From the NCBI RefSeq assembly GCF_902825155.1, contig NZ_CADEAG010000004.1, positions 62,001 through 126,000 of the forward strand: a DNA stretch of 64,000 nucleotides, given 5' to 3'. This document shows positions 20,657 through 32,653 of the stretch, piece by piece (position 1 is the first letter of the stretch; each line of letters opens with the position of its first letter). The notes below the pieces were generated by a model. It was given only the letters and a program-made list of their open reading frames with translations. It was not told the origin of the DNA and did no database searches. Source of the DNA: Bartonella taylorii 8TBB (GTDB lineage Bacteria; Pseudomonadota; Alphaproteobacteria; Rhizobiales; Rhizobiaceae). The translations under genes and the position numbers were made by a program.

Positions 20657-22894
20657 CTAATTGGTAAATTTTCCTGATTTAGGAAAGCCTTTTGGAACCA
20701 AACGCCCTCCCCCAGCACGCGTTCCCATCCATTCAATGAGATCATTAACTTGACGATTAAAGCAGCGTTCAGCTGTATCTTGCCAAGTTAAACCTTCTGA
20801 TAAATTAAAAGTTTTGGCATCGAGAATACCACCCTCTTTATAACGTTGCAAACGAACACCTTTACCACGATTCATTTCTGGGATTTGTTCAATGGCAAAA
20901 ATAAGCATTTTACGATTTTCACCAACCACTGCAACATGATCACCTTTTACCGGAACACAAAGCTTTACTTTATCAGGGGACTTCACATTCATAATCTGCT
21001 TGCCTTTTCGTGTATTAGCAATTACTTCAGCTGCAGGTACAATAAAACCATTTCCATGAGATGAAACCAAGAGAAGTTTTTCCTCTGCATTGTGCACAAA
21101 AGCTGTAAGAACATCATGTTCATCATCCATATCAACTAAAATACGAATTGGTTCACCATGTCCACGCCCTCCAGGCAAGCTATTTGCACCAATAGCAAAA
21201 AATTTTCCGCCAGTACTTACCACCACAATCTTATCTGTAGTGAAAGCCGGAAATGCTAACTTTAAGCAATCCCCTTCTTTGAAAGAAAGTGCTTTGTAAT
21301 CACTTAAATGTCCTTTTAAAGCACGCATCCACCCCTTTTCAGAAATAACAATCGTAACTGGTTCTTTTTCGATCATTGCTTGATGAATATCACTAATATC
21401 ATGTCTTGGTGCTTCTTCAAATGTTGTACGCCTTTTCCCTAAGAAAGTATCAGGACCAAAAATTTTACGAACCTTTATGATTTCTTCTGAAATTATTTCC
21501 CATTGCTTTGTATGAGAAGTTAACAGACTCTGCAATTTTTCTTTTTCAGCCTTCAGAGTTTCAAATTCTTTACGAATTTCAAATTCTTCAAGCTTACGGA
21601 GAGACCGCAACCGCATATTAAGAATCGCTTCAGCTTGATTTTCCGTTAATTCAAAACGGTCGATCAGTTCTTTTTTGGGTTCATCCTCTTCTCGAATAAT
21701 CTGAATCACTTCATCAAGATTTAAATATGCGATAAGATATCCGTGAAGAATTTCTAATCGACGATCAATTTCATCAAGACGATAATGAGAGCGACGAATA
21801 AGCACTTCTTGACGATGTTCAAGCCATTGCTGCAAACTTTTGCGCAAAGAAAGAACGTTCGGTATCTTTCCCAAAGACAAAACATTGAGATTTAGAGGGA
21901 ATCTTACTTCAAAATCAGTCAATTTAAAAAGGGATTCCATGAGGAGTTCAGGATCAATTGTACGATTTTTAGGAACAAGTACGATACGAATATCTTCTGC
22001 CGATTCATCACGAATGTCTTCAAGCATTGGTAATCGCCGAGCAAGCAATAATTCTGCTGTTTTTTCAATAAGTCGTGACTTTTGAACTTGATAGGGAATT
22101 TCAGTAACAATAATCACATAAGAACCACGACTGCCGGCTTCCTGATGCCAACGCGAACGCAACCGAAAAAAACCACGCCCTGTCCGATAAGATTCCTCAA
22201 TACTCTTTTTAGGCTCAACTAAAATGCCACCTGTTGGAAAATCAGGTCCAAGCACAAATTGATTTAATTCCTCATCATGTGCATCAGGATGTGTAATTAA
22301 ATGTAGTGCCGCATCACAAAGCTCAGCAACATTATGGGGTGGAATAGATGTTGCCATACCAACAGCGATACCTGATGAACCATTTGCTAAAAGATTAGGA
22401 AAAGCCCCGGGCAAAACAACAGGCTCTTCATCTTCCTCATTATAGGTTAAACGAAAATCAATGGCGTTTTCATTAATACCCTCAAGCAGCAACGCTGCCA
22501 CTTCAGTCATACGTGCTTCCGTATAACGCATAGCAGCAGCATTATCACCATCAATATTACCAAAATTACCTTGTCCATCAATCAATGGATAGCGAACAGC
22601 AAAATTCTGCGCCAAACGCACTAATGCATCATAAATAGATGCATCACCGTGCGGATGAAACTTTCCCATCACATCACCAATAATCCGTGCACATTTTGCA
22701 TAGGACTGTCCTGGATTAAGTTTGAGCAAACGCATTGCATGGACAATACGCCGATGCACAGGTTTCAAACCATCACGTACATCAGGTAACGCACGGTGTG
22801 TAATAGTAGAAAGCGCATAAGCCAAATAACGCTCTTGTAAAGCAGACCGTAATTCTATTGGCTCAATATGTTCTTTATCAAAAGGTAAATTCAT
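20657..22894 (-). CDS. parC: DNA topoisomerase IV subunit A
   Basis: ParC with ParE decatenates replicated chromosomes. From the ATG at 22894 the protein has 745 residues. Landmarks are [16 protein letters not shown], the [13 protein letters not shown] segment and the catalytic Tyr124 in [10 protein letters not shown]. The C-terminal propeller is of ParC rather than GyrA type: I see no GQRGGKG-like GyrA box. The quinolone-determining position equivalent to E. coli Ser80 is Ala85. An in-frame GTG at 22906 would add four residues. The gene is convergent with the MFS gene. Confidence 0.9.
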   Translation of the reverse strand: MNLPFDKEHIEPIELRSALQERYLAYALSTITHRALPDVRDGLKPVHRRIVHAMRLLKLNPGQSYAKCARIIGDVMGKFHPHGDASIYDALVRLAQNFAVRYPLIDGQGNFGNIDGDNAAAMRYTEARMTEVAALLLEGINENAIDFRLTYNEEDEEPVVLPGAFPNLLANGSSGIAVGMATSIPPHNVAELCDAALHLITHPDAHDEELNQFVLGPDFPTGGILVEPKKSIEESYRTGRGFFRLRSRWHQEAGSRGSYVIIVTEIPYQVQKSRLIEKTAELLLARRLPMLEDIRDESAEDIRIVLVPKNRTIDPELLMESLFKLTDFEVRFPLNLNVLSLGKIPNVLSLRKSLQQWLEHRQEVLIRRSHYRLDEIDRRLEILHGYLIAYLNLDEVIQIIREEDEPKKELIDRFELTENQAEAILNMRLRSLRKLEEFEIRKEFETLKAEKEKLQSLLTSHTKQWEIISEEIIKVRKIFGPDTFLGKRRTTFEEAPRHDISDIHQAMIEKEPVTIVISEKGWMRALKGHLSDYKALSFKEGDCLKLAFPAFTTDKIVVVSTGGKFFAIGANSLPGGRGHGEPIRILVDMDDEHDVLTAFVHNAEEKLLLVSSHGNGFIVPAAEVIANTRKGKQIMNVKSPDKVKLCVPVKGDHVAVVGENRKMLIFAIEQIPEMNRGKGVRLQRYKEGGILDAKTFNLSEGLTWQDTAERCFNRQVNDLIEWMGTRAGGGRLVPKGFPKSGKFTN

Positions 22895-22906
22895 TTTATC
22901 AGACAC

Positions 22907-23562
22907 AATATTAGAATAACAATTCTCAAAATAATGAGAAATTATTTCATAAGCTTTCTTCAGTACAATCTTTTATGAGTCGAATATTTTTATCAAAAAT
23001 CGACTATATAAAAATAAACGTTATGATTAAAACATGAACAGAAAATTATATCAATTTGAAAAATTTATATGCGCATTTAAAACAATACATGGAAATGCTT
23101 AACGAATTAATTCAAAAGCTTTTGAAGGAATGATAAAACATCGTCTTTAAAAACTTAACGCAAAAAATAAATAGATAAAAGGAAGTGAAAAACACATCCA
23201 TCATTATACTTAGAAATGAACACTTTCAGGATAAACGGAAAATCTAACGATAAATAAGTTATCTAACCTCATAACTCTTTAAAAAGCAACCATATTGCAT
23301 AACAACTACATCCAGTTTTTATGTGATGAGCTTTACAGAGCATTTAAAGATTATAAAATTCAAACTTTCTAGAATATCTCAACCTTTAGCAACACTACCT
23401 TATTCTCATAAACACTAAGACACGTGTTATTTTCTACATCGTTGAAAATCTAAAAAGCATAGCCCTAAGCCTGTTATCAACAGTATATACTCTCATATCA
23501 TTGAAAACATTAAAATTTTATAACACAGTAAACGTGTCATCAACATTCAAAATCCACCAACT
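22907..23562. other. Intergenic stretch between parC and aspS, no gene seen
   Basis: About 650 AT-rich bases carry stops in every frame. I found no RNA gene, no repeat and no recognisable protein fragment. It probably contains the parC promoter and the aspS 3' region. Confidence 0.4.
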
Positions 23563-25356
23563 TTATGAACTCTTTTTGTCAGCAGGAGCAATTCGGATTC
23601 CTAAATCACGTAATTGTACAGCTGCGACATCAGACGGAGCACTCATCAAAAGATCAAGCGCTTGCTGATTCATAGGAAATAAAGCAACCTCACGTAAATT
23701 TTTGACACCTTGTAAAAGCATAATAATACGATCAACACCCGCCGCCATACCACCATGCGGTGGTGCCCCATAATGGAATGCACGATAAAGAGCACCAAAG
23801 CGATTTTCTACCACTTCCTTAGTAAGACCAGCAAGATTAAAAACTTTAAGCATCATTTCTGGTGAATGATTACGGATTCCACCCGAAGCAATCTCATAAC
23901 CATTGCATACAAGATCATATTGAAAAGCTTTAAGAGTAAGAGGATCTTGGCATTCAAGCGCATCTTGCCCCCCCTGAGGAAGAGAAAAAGGATTATGAGC
24001 GAAATCAAGCTTTTTTTCATCTTCATTCCATTCAAAAAATGGAAAATCAACAATCCATGCTAAAGAGAAACATTCCCGATCGATAAGGTTTAATTCTTCG
24101 CCTACCCGCGTACGTGCTGATCCTGCAAAAGATGCAAATTTCTTTGGATCTCCTGCCACAAAAAAACAAGCATCACCATTTTCAAGTCCAAGCTGTATAC
24201 GAATTGCTTCGGTCCTCTGCTCACCAATATTCTTAGCAATAGGCCCTGCTCCTTCAAACTTTCCTCCTTCTTCACGCCAGAAAATATAACCAAGCCCTGG
24301 TTGTCCTTCACCTTGTGCCCATACGTTCATACGATCACAAAAAGCGCGGCTTCCACCAGTTTTAGCTGGAATAGCCCATACCTGTGCTTTCTCATTATTT
24401 GCTAAAATTTGAGCAAAAACTTTAAAACCAGAATCATAAAAATGCTGAGAAACATCTTCCATAATGATCGGGTTACGTAAATCAGGCTTATCGGAGCCAT
24501 ATTTTCGCATTGCTTCATCATAGGAAATACGAGGAAAGTTTTGTGTTACAGGCTTTCCATTTGCAAACTCTTCAAAAAGAGAGCGCATAATGGGTTCCAT
24601 TGTTATAAAAACATCTTCCTGTTCAACAAAACTCATTTCAACATCTAATTGATAAAATTCTCCTGGAAGACGATCAGCCCGTGGATCTTCATCTCTAAAA
24701 CATGGAGCAATCTGAAAATAACGATCAAAACCTGACATCATCAACAACTGTTTGTACTGTTGTGGTGCTTGTGGCAATGCGTAAAATTTTCCTTGATGAA
24801 TACGACTTGGAACCAAAAAATCACGCGCCCCTTCCGGTGATGACGCTGTCAAAAGCGGCGTGGTAAATTCGGTAAAACCATTATCTTGCATAAACCGTCT
24901 GATAGCAGCAATAATTTCAGTACGACGCATTATGTTTTTGTGCATAGTTTCGCGACGTAAATCAAGAAAGCGATACCTCAACCGAATATCTTCTGGATAA
25001 TCAGGTTCGCCAAAAACAGGTAAAGGAAGCTCATCAGACTTCGAAAGAATCTCCACCTCTTTTGCAAAAATTTCAATCTCGCCTGTTGGAAGAGATGTAT
25101 TAATAACTTCATCAGAACGTGCGCATACTTCGCCATCTACACGAATAACCCATTCAGAACGCACTTTTTCGATAATTTTAAAAGCTGGCGAAACAGGATC
25201 AGCAACAATCTGTGTAATTCCAAAATGATCACGCAAATCTACAAAAAGGATTCCTCCATGATCACGGACACGATGAACCCATCCCGAAAGACGAACGTTT
25301 GTTCCTACATCACATTTACGAAGAGCAGCGCAATGATGACTGCGATAACGGTGCAT
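23563..25356 (-). CDS. aspS: Aspartyl-tRNA synthetase (probably non-discriminating)
   Basis: A class II synthetase of 597 residues. It has an N-terminal OB-fold anticodon domain, motif 2 around [10 protein letters not shown], the bacterial GAD insertion and motif 3 GVDRIIMLL near the C-terminus. The N-terminal segment reads RVRDHGG with His33. In the Pseudomonas enzyme the equivalent His marks the non-discriminating type, which also charges tRNA-Asn with Asp for conversion by GatCAB. That reading is inference from a single position and from the family. The gene is divergent from rnd. Confidence 0.93.
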   Translation of the reverse strand: MHRYRSHHCAALRKCDVGTNVRLSGWVHRVRDHGGILFVDLRDHFGITQIVADPVSPAFKIIEKVRSEWVIRVDGEVCARSDEVINTSLPTGEIEIFAKEVEILSKSDELPLPVFGEPDYPEDIRLRYRFLDLRRETMHKNIMRRTEIIAAIRRFMQDNGFTEFTTPLLTASSPEGARDFLVPSRIHQGKFYALPQAPQQYKQLLMMSGFDRYFQIAPCFRDEDPRADRLPGEFYQLDVEMSFVEQEDVFITMEPIMRSLFEEFANGKPVTQNFPRISYDEAMRKYGSDKPDLRNPIIMEDVSQHFYDSGFKVFAQILANNEKAQVWAIPAKTGGSRAFCDRMNVWAQGEGQPGLGYIFWREEGGKFEGAGPIAKNIGEQRTEAIRIQLGLENGDACFFVAGDPKKFASFAGSARTRVGEELNLIDRECFSLAWIVDFPFFEWNEDEKKLDFAHNPFSLPQGGQDALECQDPLTLKAFQYDLVCNGYEIASGGIRNHSPEMMLKVFNLAGLTKEVVENRFGALYRAFHYGAPPHGGMAAGVDRIIMLLQGVKNLREVALFPMNQQALDLLMSAPSDVAAVQLRDLGIRIAPADKKSS

Positions 25357-25495
25357 AGCTTTTGCCTTTAATTATAACATTCTACATGCGCTACAAACGC
25401 TTTTTAACAACCATTTGTCAAGATATGAGGATAAAGACTCAAAAAAAAAGTCAATAAAAGACAAATTTAATTTATCTGGTTATAATAAAATAATG

Positions 25496-26647
25496 ATGAA
25501 TCCTATTACACAAACTACAGATCTTGAAATTGCACTTGCCACTTTACGTACATCAGATTTTATAACAGTCGATACTGAATTTATCCGCGAGACAACTTTT
25601 TGGCCGCAACTGTGTTTAATCCAGCTTGCATCACCAGACACTACCGTTCTAATTGACCCAATGTCGCAAGATATTGATTTACAAGCATTTTTTGATCTAA
25701 TGGTAGATAACAAAATTGTCAAAGTTTTCCACGCTGCACGCCAAGATATCGAAACGATTTATCATCTCGGAGGAATTATTCCCTCCCCTCTCTTCGACAC
25801 GCAAATAGCAGGATCAATCTGTGGGTTTGGTGATTCTATCTCCTATGATCAAATTGTACAACGCTGCACAGGGCATCAACTTGATAAATCATCTCGTTTT
25901 ACAGATTGGAGCTGCAGACCTCTTTCTGAAAAACAACTGCTGTATGCACTTGCCGATGTAACCTATCTGAGAGATATTTACCTCTTATTGAAAAAACAGT
26001 TAGAAAAAAACAAACGCATACACTGGATGGATGATGAAATAGCAATCTTATTATCACCCAAAACTTATGATATGCCAGAAGATGAAGCATGGAAAAAAGT
26101 GAAAGGAAAAGTCAAAAAACCTCGTGAGCTTGCTGTATTACAAAAAATAGCAGCTTGGCGTGAACGTAAAGCACGAAAATATAATATTCCACGTCGCCAT
26201 ATTATGAAAGATGAATGCCTTATCGAAATCGCAACGCAACAACCAAAAGATGAAACTGCACTAAAACGTTTGCGCAGTCTTAACAAAAACTGGGATAGAT
26301 TCTCAATCACGCAAACATTAATCACAGCTGTTCACGAAGGCTTAGCAGTCGATCTTGCGACTTTACCCGCCCTGCCTAAGCATAAACCACTTAATGATAC
26401 GACAACCGCTGCTGTCGATCTTCTCAAAGTACTCTTAAAGCTTGTTGCTAATGAAAATAATATTGCACCCAAAATTATTGCAACTTCCAGTGATTTAGAA
26501 AAAATTGCAAATGGATGTGTAAAGAAAAATATCCCTGCTATGAATGGTTGGCGTTATGAAATATTCGGGCAGAAAGCCGAACAAATGCTAAAAGGTCAAA
26601 TAGGATTTTATTTTAGCAACGGAGAAGTAAGCATAAAACAGCTCTAA
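25496..26647 (+). CDS. rnd: Ribonuclease D
   Basis: RNase D is a 3'-5' exoribonuclease acting on tRNA precursors. The DEDD exonuclease domain shows VDTEF (first Asp and Glu), KVFHAARQDIE and LLYALADVTYLRD with the fourth acid and the tyrosine of the DEDDy type. An HRDC domain follows around residues 210-300. From the ATG at 25496 the protein has 383 residues; an upstream TTG at 25415 would add a lysine-rich leader that does not look conserved. The gene is convergent with ppx. Confidence 0.9.
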   Translation: MNPITQTTDLEIALATLRTSDFITVDTEFIRETTFWPQLCLIQLASPDTTVLIDPMSQDIDLQAFFDLMVDNKIVKVFHAARQDIETIYHLGGIIPSPLFDTQIAGSICGFGDSISYDQIVQRCTGHQLDKSSRFTDWSCRPLSEKQLLYALADVTYLRDIYLLLKKQLEKNKRIHWMDDEIAILLSPKTYDMPEDEAWKKVKGKVKKPRELAVLQKIAAWRERKARKYNIPRRHIMKDECLIEIATQQPKDETALKRLRSLNKNWDRFSITQTLITAVHEGLAVDLATLPALPKHKPLNDTTTAAVDLLKVLLKLVANENNIAPKIIATSSDLEKIANGCVKKNIPAMNGWRYEIFGQKAEQMLKGQIGFYFSNGEVSIKQL

Positions 26648-26716
26648 TATACAAAGAAAAATTTAACCATTTGTATACTAAGCATTTCACAACAAAATTT
26701 TCTAAAGAAGAAGACT

Positions 26717-26744
26717 ATCCGTTTTTGTTGTTGCAAAAACGGAT
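26717..26744. terminator. Strong hairpin between convergent rnd and ppx
   Basis: An eleven-base perfect stem (ATCCGTTTTTG against CAAAAACGGAT) with a six-base loop sits between the two convergent genes. There is no clean T-run on either side, so it may be a bidirectional terminator or an RNA-stabilising end. Confidence 0.5.
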
Positions 26745-26881
26745 TGAAAATCAAAAGACTAAAACTTTTCAACCTCATTATGTCTCAATATAAATGGAAA
26801 CAACCTCCATATAATAATACAGTATCTAAAATACACAGCAATATAATATATGATAGATTTTTATAACCCAGGAGGAAAAAA

Positions 26882-28393
26882 TCAGAAAGTTTCAAAAGCA
26901 AGGGGTGTTTTTATTATTTTTGATAATTTTTTCAACCGCCCGAGAGGCCGTTCTCCCATTAAATCAGCGTAACGCCTTGGGATATACAATACAACGTGAT
27001 CTGTTTTTTTACGCCATGATAAGTGAGGCAAAATACCAGCAGTAGAAGCACTAAAAAGATAAGCAATACGCATAGTTGCACCAAGAATGCGTGCTTTTTC
27101 AATTATATTTTTAGTAGCCAATTGAAAAATGGGCAGGGATTCTTCATCAATGAGCAAACTCGTGTTGCGAAAAAAAACTGCCAGCGCAGCATAAAGACGC
27201 CCTTCATGAGAAATTCCCGGATAAGATCCTAATGCTATCTGATGAGCCGCCTCATTGCCTCGATAATCTGGATGTATACGCCAACCAATATCAGCAAGAA
27301 GACAGGCAGCTTTACGGTAACGACATTCATTTTCTGTTTCTAAAATTCCAAAAGTTTCAAAAGCATTGGACGTGAAATCAATGAGTTCCTCTGCTTGCTT
27401 TGGTGAACGTGCCCGTAGAATAGCCACTTCCGTGCACGCAGCAATTAAAGGATCTGAAAGACGAATCTTTTGTGATAAACGTGAATAAAGAAAACCTTCA
27501 CGGACTCCAGCTCCAGAAAAGATTATTTTTTCAAAACCCATAGAGCGAATAAGTTCAATAAGAATGATTGCCCCATAAGGCAAAAGCTGACGGCGATTTT
27601 TTGAAACAGCTGAAATCCCTTTCATATCAGCAATACTGCCACTCACGACAAAACGCAAAAAATCCTCCATCTCAACTGCATCAACTTCATAACCATGCAT
27701 CACAGGTAGCCGATAGTGTTTTGTTGCCATATGAAGCTTTGCCAAATTACGCCAAGTTCCTCCTACTGCATAAAAATAACGTGCCATGCTTTTACAAAGG
27801 ACAGAAGATTTACAAAACTGCTCATGTGCAATTTTTTCAGCGATAGCAATATTATTATTGGACATATACTGTAACCGCAAACCACCTAATGGAAGAGTTA
27901 TCCCTTCACCTACATCAGAATCATCAACATCAATAAGCTCGAGACTCCCTCCCCCAAGATCACCAGAAATACCTTTTGGCCGGTAAAAGGTAGAAACAAC
28001 TCCGTACGCTGAATAAACAGCCTCTTCATTTCCTGAAAGAAGATATATTTTATCTTGCAAAATATTTTCAGCATTTTGAATAAATGTTAACCCATTTTTT
28101 GCATCCCGCGCTGCTGCTGTTGCTAGAGTATAAACCTCATCTGCTCCAATTTGTCGACAAAGTGCACGAAACCGTTTCAGTGTTCGCAATGCCATTTCCA
28201 TTGATTTTTCTTCTAAAAATCCAGTTTTTGCAACCCCTTGACCAAGACCACAGAGAACCTTTTCATTAAATAAAACTGTTGGTGAACGAACAAGACCTTC
28301 GTAAACAACGAGTCTAACAGAATTTGAGCCAATATCGATAACAGCGATAGGCTTGCACCCTTTTAGCCGACCTTGAGCATTTATATATGTCAT
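26882..28393 (-). CDS. ppx: Exopolyphosphatase, Ppx/GppA family
   Basis: The 503-residue protein hydrolyses terminal phosphate from polyphosphate, or from pppGpp in the related GppA type. The actin-like ATPase fold begins VIDIGSNSVRLVVYEG (about 18-33), and the second phosphate loop GDLGGGSLEL lies near residue 145. A helical HD-like C-terminal domain follows. The gene is seven bases downstream of ppk and is probably cotranscribed with it. By sequence alone Ppx and GppA activities cannot be told apart; the ppk linkage favours Ppx. Confidence 0.88.
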   Translation of the reverse strand: MTYINAQGRLKGCKPIAVIDIGSNSVRLVVYEGLVRSPTVLFNEKVLCGLGQGVAKTGFLEEKSMEMALRTLKRFRALCRQIGADEVYTLATAAARDAKNGLTFIQNAENILQDKIYLLSGNEEAVYSAYGVVSTFYRPKGISGDLGGGSLELIDVDDSDVGEGITLPLGGLRLQYMSNNNIAIAEKIAHEQFCKSSVLCKSMARYFYAVGGTWRNLAKLHMATKHYRLPVMHGYEVDAVEMEDFLRFVVSGSIADMKGISAVSKNRRQLLPYGAIILIELIRSMGFEKIIFSGAGVREGFLYSRLSQKIRLSDPLIAACTEVAILRARSPKQAEELIDFTSNAFETFGILETENECRYRKAACLLADIGWRIHPDYRGNEAAHQIALGSYPGISHEGRLYAALAVFFRNTSLLIDEESLPIFQLATKNIIEKARILGATMRIAYLFSASTAGILPHLSWRKKTDHVVLYIPRRYADLMGERPLGRLKKLSKIIKTPLAFETF

Positions 28394-28399
28394 TGGATT

Positions 28400-30583
28400 T
28401 CAGTCTTTATGCACTTCGGCTTGTTGCCGATGCAACATAATTAAACGCGAAGCAGAAGACTCAAAAGATTTTTTTTCACCCGAAAGACCTGCATTTGCCA
28501 TAAAATACTCCTGTGCATTAAACGGTCTCTCACCTCTTTGCGGCGTTATACGTTTTGATGTTCCGTCATTTAGTATATCAAAGCTTTGCTGATTATCAAT
28601 GATATTAGCTAACATAATTTGTAAAAGAATCTGCTGACGAACCATTTTATTAAAAACTGGAACCAATATCTCAATACGATAATCTAGATTACGCGGCATC
28701 ATATCAGCGGACCCTAAATAAACAAGTGCATTCTCATTAGGCAAATCTTTACCATTACCAAAGCAAAAAATGCGACTATGTTCAAGAAAACGCCCTACTA
28801 TTGATTTTGCACGAATATTATCTGAAATTCCTACAATGCCAGGACGTAAACAACAGATACCACGTACAACTAAATCAATCTGCACTCCTACTTGGCTAGC
28901 GCGGTATAAAGCATCAATAATTTCAGGATCAACCAATGCATTGACTTTCATCCAAATAGCAGCAAGCCGCCCTTTTTGTGCATTAGAAATTTCTCCTTCA
29001 ATATGCTTAAGAATACGACTGCGCAATGTTAAGGGTGAAAAAGCAACTTTCATTGCTTCATTTGGACGCGCATACTGCGCAATATAATCAAACAATAAAG
29101 CAACATCATGCGCAATATCATCATCCGTGGTAAAAAAAGAAAGATCGGTATAAACTTTAGCATTAATTGGATGGTAATTTCCAGTTCCAAGATGCACGTA
29201 AGAGCAACGGCGTTTTCCTTCATGCCTCACGATAAGTGACATCTTAGCATGTGTTTTTAATGCAATAAAACCAAAAACAACTTGAACACCTGCACGCTCA
29301 AGATCACGCGCCCAACGAATATTCGCTTCCTCATCAAAACGTGCTTTAAGTTCCACCAAAGCGGTCACCGACTTACCCTGTTCAGCAGCTTCAATCAAAG
29401 CGCTGACAATTGGGCTATCATTCGATGTGCGATAGAGAGTTTGTTTAATTTCAACAACATCAGGATCCCTAGCAGCCTGACGTAAAAACTGTACCACAAC
29501 ATCAAATGATTCATAAGGATGATGAAGCACGATATCATTTTCACGAATAGCCGCAAAACAATCACCATTATGCTTACGAATACATTCAGGAAAACGGGGA
29601 TTATAAGGAACAAATTTTAGGTCATCGCGTGGAACAGAAACAATCTCTGATATCATATTAAGCGCCAAGAATCCATTGAGAACACTGATACAATTATCAG
29701 GAACAGCAAGTCCATTCGCTATAAATTGGCGTAATTTTTTTGGCATCTTCGCATCAAATTCAATTCGAATAACCTGCCCGCGACGACGCCTTTTAAGCGC
29801 TGCTTCAAAAAAATGAACAAGATCTTCAGCCTCTTCTTCTACTTCAATATCACTATCGCGAATAACCCTAAATGTACCAATTCCATCAACTTTATAAGTA
29901 GGGAATACATGACTTATAAAAATGCTAACAGCATCTTCAGACGCGATAAAACGAAAACAATTGCGCTCTTCTCGAGGAAGCAGAATAAAACGTCTTAAGA
30001 CAATTGGAATAGGCAACAACACTATGAATGAGTGTTGATCAGTACACCGAGACAACTGAAGGGCAAATGAAAGACCTAAATTAGGAATAAATGGAAAAGA
30101 ATGAACAGAATCAACAGGTAAAGGTGTTAAAACAGGAAAAATCGTATCAAGAAAATATTTTTCGAGCCATAATTTTTCAATTTTTGAAAGCCTACTAGGA
30201 CAAATAATTTCAATATCATTCTGTTTTAACTCATAACGTAAAAGACTCAATTCTTGTAGTTGATTAACCTGCAAATGTGAAATCTCAGCTAACACAAAAT
30301 CAAGTTGTTCTTGTGGTGTACGTCCATCTGCACTACAGGATGTAACTCCAGCACGAATTTGTGCAGCAAGACCAGCAACACGAACCATAAAAAACTCATC
30401 AAGATTTGTTGCTGAAATCGAAAGAAATTTTAGCCGCTCCAATAAAGGATGCTTCGGATTAGCAGCTTCCATCAATACACGATTATTAAATTGTAGCCAT
30501 GAAAATTCTCGATTAATAAACCTTGCCGGATTTTTCATCATTATATCCGACAACAAACTCTGATCTGCCACCATTTGTTTCAT
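28400..30583 (-). CDS. ppk: Polyphosphate kinase 1
   Basis: PPK1 polymerises the gamma phosphate of ATP into polyphosphate. The 727-residue protein starts with the N domain ([16 protein letters not shown]), then the head domain, and then two phospholipase D-like domains. The autophosphorylated His lies in HLGTGNYH (around residue 465), and the second catalytic His is probably in the [12 protein letters not shown] segment. The gene precedes ppx, forming a synthesis/degradation pair. Confidence 0.93.
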   Translation of the reverse strand: MKQMVADQSLLSDIMMKNPARFINREFSWLQFNNRVLMEAANPKHPLLERLKFLSISATNLDEFFMVRVAGLAAQIRAGVTSCSADGRTPQEQLDFVLAEISHLQVNQLQELSLLRYELKQNDIEIICPSRLSKIEKLWLEKYFLDTIFPVLTPLPVDSVHSFPFIPNLGLSFALQLSRCTDQHSFIVLLPIPIVLRRFILLPREERNCFRFIASEDAVSIFISHVFPTYKVDGIGTFRVIRDSDIEVEEEAEDLVHFFEAALKRRRRGQVIRIEFDAKMPKKLRQFIANGLAVPDNCISVLNGFLALNMISEIVSVPRDDLKFVPYNPRFPECIRKHNGDCFAAIRENDIVLHHPYESFDVVVQFLRQAARDPDVVEIKQTLYRTSNDSPIVSALIEAAEQGKSVTALVELKARFDEEANIRWARDLERAGVQVVFGFIALKTHAKMSLIVRHEGKRRCSYVHLGTGNYHPINAKVYTDLSFFTTDDDIAHDVALLFDYIAQYARPNEAMKVAFSPLTLRSRILKHIEGEISNAQKGRLAAIWMKVNALVDPEIIDALYRASQVGVQIDLVVRGICCLRPGIVGISDNIRAKSIVGRFLEHSRIFCFGNGKDLPNENALVYLGSADMMPRNLDYRIEILVPVFNKMVRQQILLQIMLANIIDNQQSFDILNDGTSKRITPQRGERPFNAQEYFMANAGLSGEKKSFESSASRLIMLHRQQAEVHKD

Positions 30584-30914
30584 ATATTCTAGCTAATATT
30601 CTTTATACTTTCTGAAAATCTTATTGGATAGATATTTCACAAAACACTTTACGATATGTTACCGTATAATAATATAACGGTCAGTTTTTCTTATGTTATT
30701 TACATTTAATATTTCAACACACTTGAAACTTTTTCTATGCACGAAATGCTAAGAAAACGCCAAAAAAACCAGCATAACATAAAAGATAATTAAGTTTTCT
30801 TTAAAAGCACCTTGCATTATTATAAGCTTTATTACAAAATTACAAACTGATACATATAAAATAGAAGATCAAAATCATACCTGATTAAGGTAATTTATCG
30901 GAAGTTTATACACC
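30584..30914. other. Divergent intergenic region upstream of ppk
   Basis: About 330 bases between ppk and the zinc-finger gene, presumably holding promoters for both. An inverted repeat ACCGT/ACGGT flanks an AT core at 30661-30681. I see no coding sequence. Confidence 0.4.
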
Positions 30915-31163
30915 ATGGCTGATCACAACATTCCCCATTTCCAAAATGACCTTGGATATAGCACAATCGAAATTGGTGTGAAGGAATTTATGTGTGTAGG
31001 TGCTACACAACCATTCGATCATCCTCATATTTTTATCGACATGGGATCAGCTGATGAAAAAATTTGCCCTTATTGTTCAACACTTTATCGCTATGTTTCC
31101 TCACTATCCTACAATCAAACAAACCCCACAGGATGTCTCTATCATCCAAGCAATTCACTATAG
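30915..31163 (+). CDS. Zinc-finger (NDUFS6-like) protein
   Basis: The 82-residue protein fits the CHCC zinc-finger family related to mitochondrial complex I subunit NDUFS6 (13 kDa). The putative ligands are Cys27, a His in FDHPHIFI and the Cys pair in ICPYC. In Paracoccus-type complex I this protein is an accessory subunit, and in mitochondria it is needed for late assembly. It partners functionally with the NDUFS4-like protein at 1618-1923. The FAD monooxygenase gene starts 33 bases after it. Confidence 0.8.
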   Translation: MADHNIPHFQNDLGYSTIEIGVKEFMCVGATQPFDHPHIFIDMGSADEKICPYCSTLYRYVSSLSYNQTNPTGCLYHPSNSL

Positions 31164-31195
31164 TGTGTTCTCGGCTTTTTCAATATGAAGTACTT

Positions 31196-32449
31196 ATGGA
31201 TCAATCGCCAATCATAGTTGGAGCAGGTATTGCTGGTTTAAGCACTGCTTTAGCACTTGCCCATAAAGGAATTGCAAGTACCATTTTTGAAAAGCGTACG
31301 CAGCTTGATGCTATAGGCGCTGGTATTCAGCTCACCCCAAATGCAACCTGTATACTTGCTCATTGGGGGATTCTTAGCAAACTTACTGAAGTAGGTACAA
31401 CACCGCACTTTCTTGAATTAAGAGAAGGAGTATCTTTAAAAACACGACTGCGTGCTGAGCTTATTAATTTATCAGAAAAAAACTGGAAAGCTCCTTATAT
31501 CACGATCCATCGTGCCGACTTACAAAAAATTTTATACAACGCTGTTATTGAAAATCCTTTTATTAAATATAAAACAGGAGAAGCTGTTGTAGCAGCTACC
31601 CAAACGACAACAAACAACATTCATATAAAAACAATAAAAGCAGATGTACTAACTGAAACACAACAACACCAATTTTATTCAACGCCGCTTCTTATCGGAT
31701 GTGATGGAGTTTGGTCCACATTACGGAAATTGGCTCCTTTGCATGAAACGGCAGATTTTAGTGGCTTTATTGCTTGGCGCGCAACAACAGAATTCGAACA
31801 TCTCCCTAAAAACTTTCGTTCTTTATTGCAAAATGTGAATACAATTACTGCTTGGATGGGCCCCAAAAATCATCTTGTTGTCTATCCCATTCAACCATCC
31901 AAAAAAATTTTTAATTTTGTAGCCATTACCCATGGCGAAAATTCAAAAGAAGGGTGGGCACATAAAGGAAATAAAGAAAATTTAAAATCTCTTTTTAAAG
32001 ACTGGAATCTGCAAATTTTGCAAATTTTTGACCATATTGACGAATGGAGCTATTGGCCAATCTTTCAAATGAAACAGAACCGTTTTTTAGGCTTAGAAAG
32101 ACAAGTATTTGTTGGTGATTGCGCACACGCTGCCCTGCCTTTCGCTGCACAAGGTGCTGCTATGGCAATAGAAGACGCTGCCACATTAGCAGAAACACTC
32201 TCTATGAAAGATCTTTCACTCACCGCAGCTCTTTCATTATACGAAAAAATACGAAAACCCCGCATTATTGCGGTAAAAAAACGTGGAGATTTTAATAAAA
32301 TAGCTTATCATGCAACTGGTCCCATAGCAATCGCACGCAATTTCGTAATGAAAATTCGCACACCAGAAACTATTATGTCGAGCCTAGATTGGCTTTATAG
32401 TTATAATGCTATAAACTTAGCAAAAATGACACGAAGCGCTATGCTATAA
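31196..32449 (+). CDS. FAD-dependent monooxygenase
   Basis: A flavoprotein of 417 residues in the UbiH/salicylate hydroxylase superfamily. It opens with the dinucleotide motif VGAGIAGLSTALALAHKG, followed by FEKR, and has the second FAD motif VGDCAHAALPFAAQGAAMAIEDA. Such enzymes hydroxylate an aromatic ring using NAD(P)H and oxygen; candidates include ubiquinone biosynthesis or aromatic catabolism. The local sequence looks closer to salicylate hydroxylase-type proteins than to UbiH/UbiF, but the substrate is unproven. The ATG at 31196 with GAAG upstream gives the normal N-terminus; upstream codons overlap the zinc-finger gene. Confidence 0.75.
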   Translation: MDQSPIIVGAGIAGLSTALALAHKGIASTIFEKRTQLDAIGAGIQLTPNATCILAHWGILSKLTEVGTTPHFLELREGVSLKTRLRAELINLSEKNWKAPYITIHRADLQKILYNAVIENPFIKYKTGEAVVAATQTTTNNIHIKTIKADVLTETQQHQFYSTPLLIGCDGVWSTLRKLAPLHETADFSGFIAWRATTEFEHLPKNFRSLLQNVNTITAWMGPKNHLVVYPIQPSKKIFNFVAITHGENSKEGWAHKGNKENLKSLFKDWNLQILQIFDHIDEWSYWPIFQMKQNRFLGLERQVFVGDCAHAALPFAAQGAAMAIEDAATLAETLSMKDLSLTAALSLYEKIRKPRIIAVKKRGDFNKIAYHATGPIAIARNFVMKIRTPETIMSSLDWLYSYNAINLAKMTRSAML

Positions 32450-32653
32450 AAACTCATAAAATCCTTAATCCCCAAACTACCTTAAATATTCATAAACGAA
32501 GTAGGATCATTTTTTTAATTTTATTACATGAGAAATGCACCATATCTGAAAAGAGAATCTTTCAGAATGTCAAACCCGATTCAAATTCCCAATTTAAATC
32601 GCTAATGAAAAAAATACTTCCACTCAAAACAAAAAGCCCCTGTGGATACCTAT

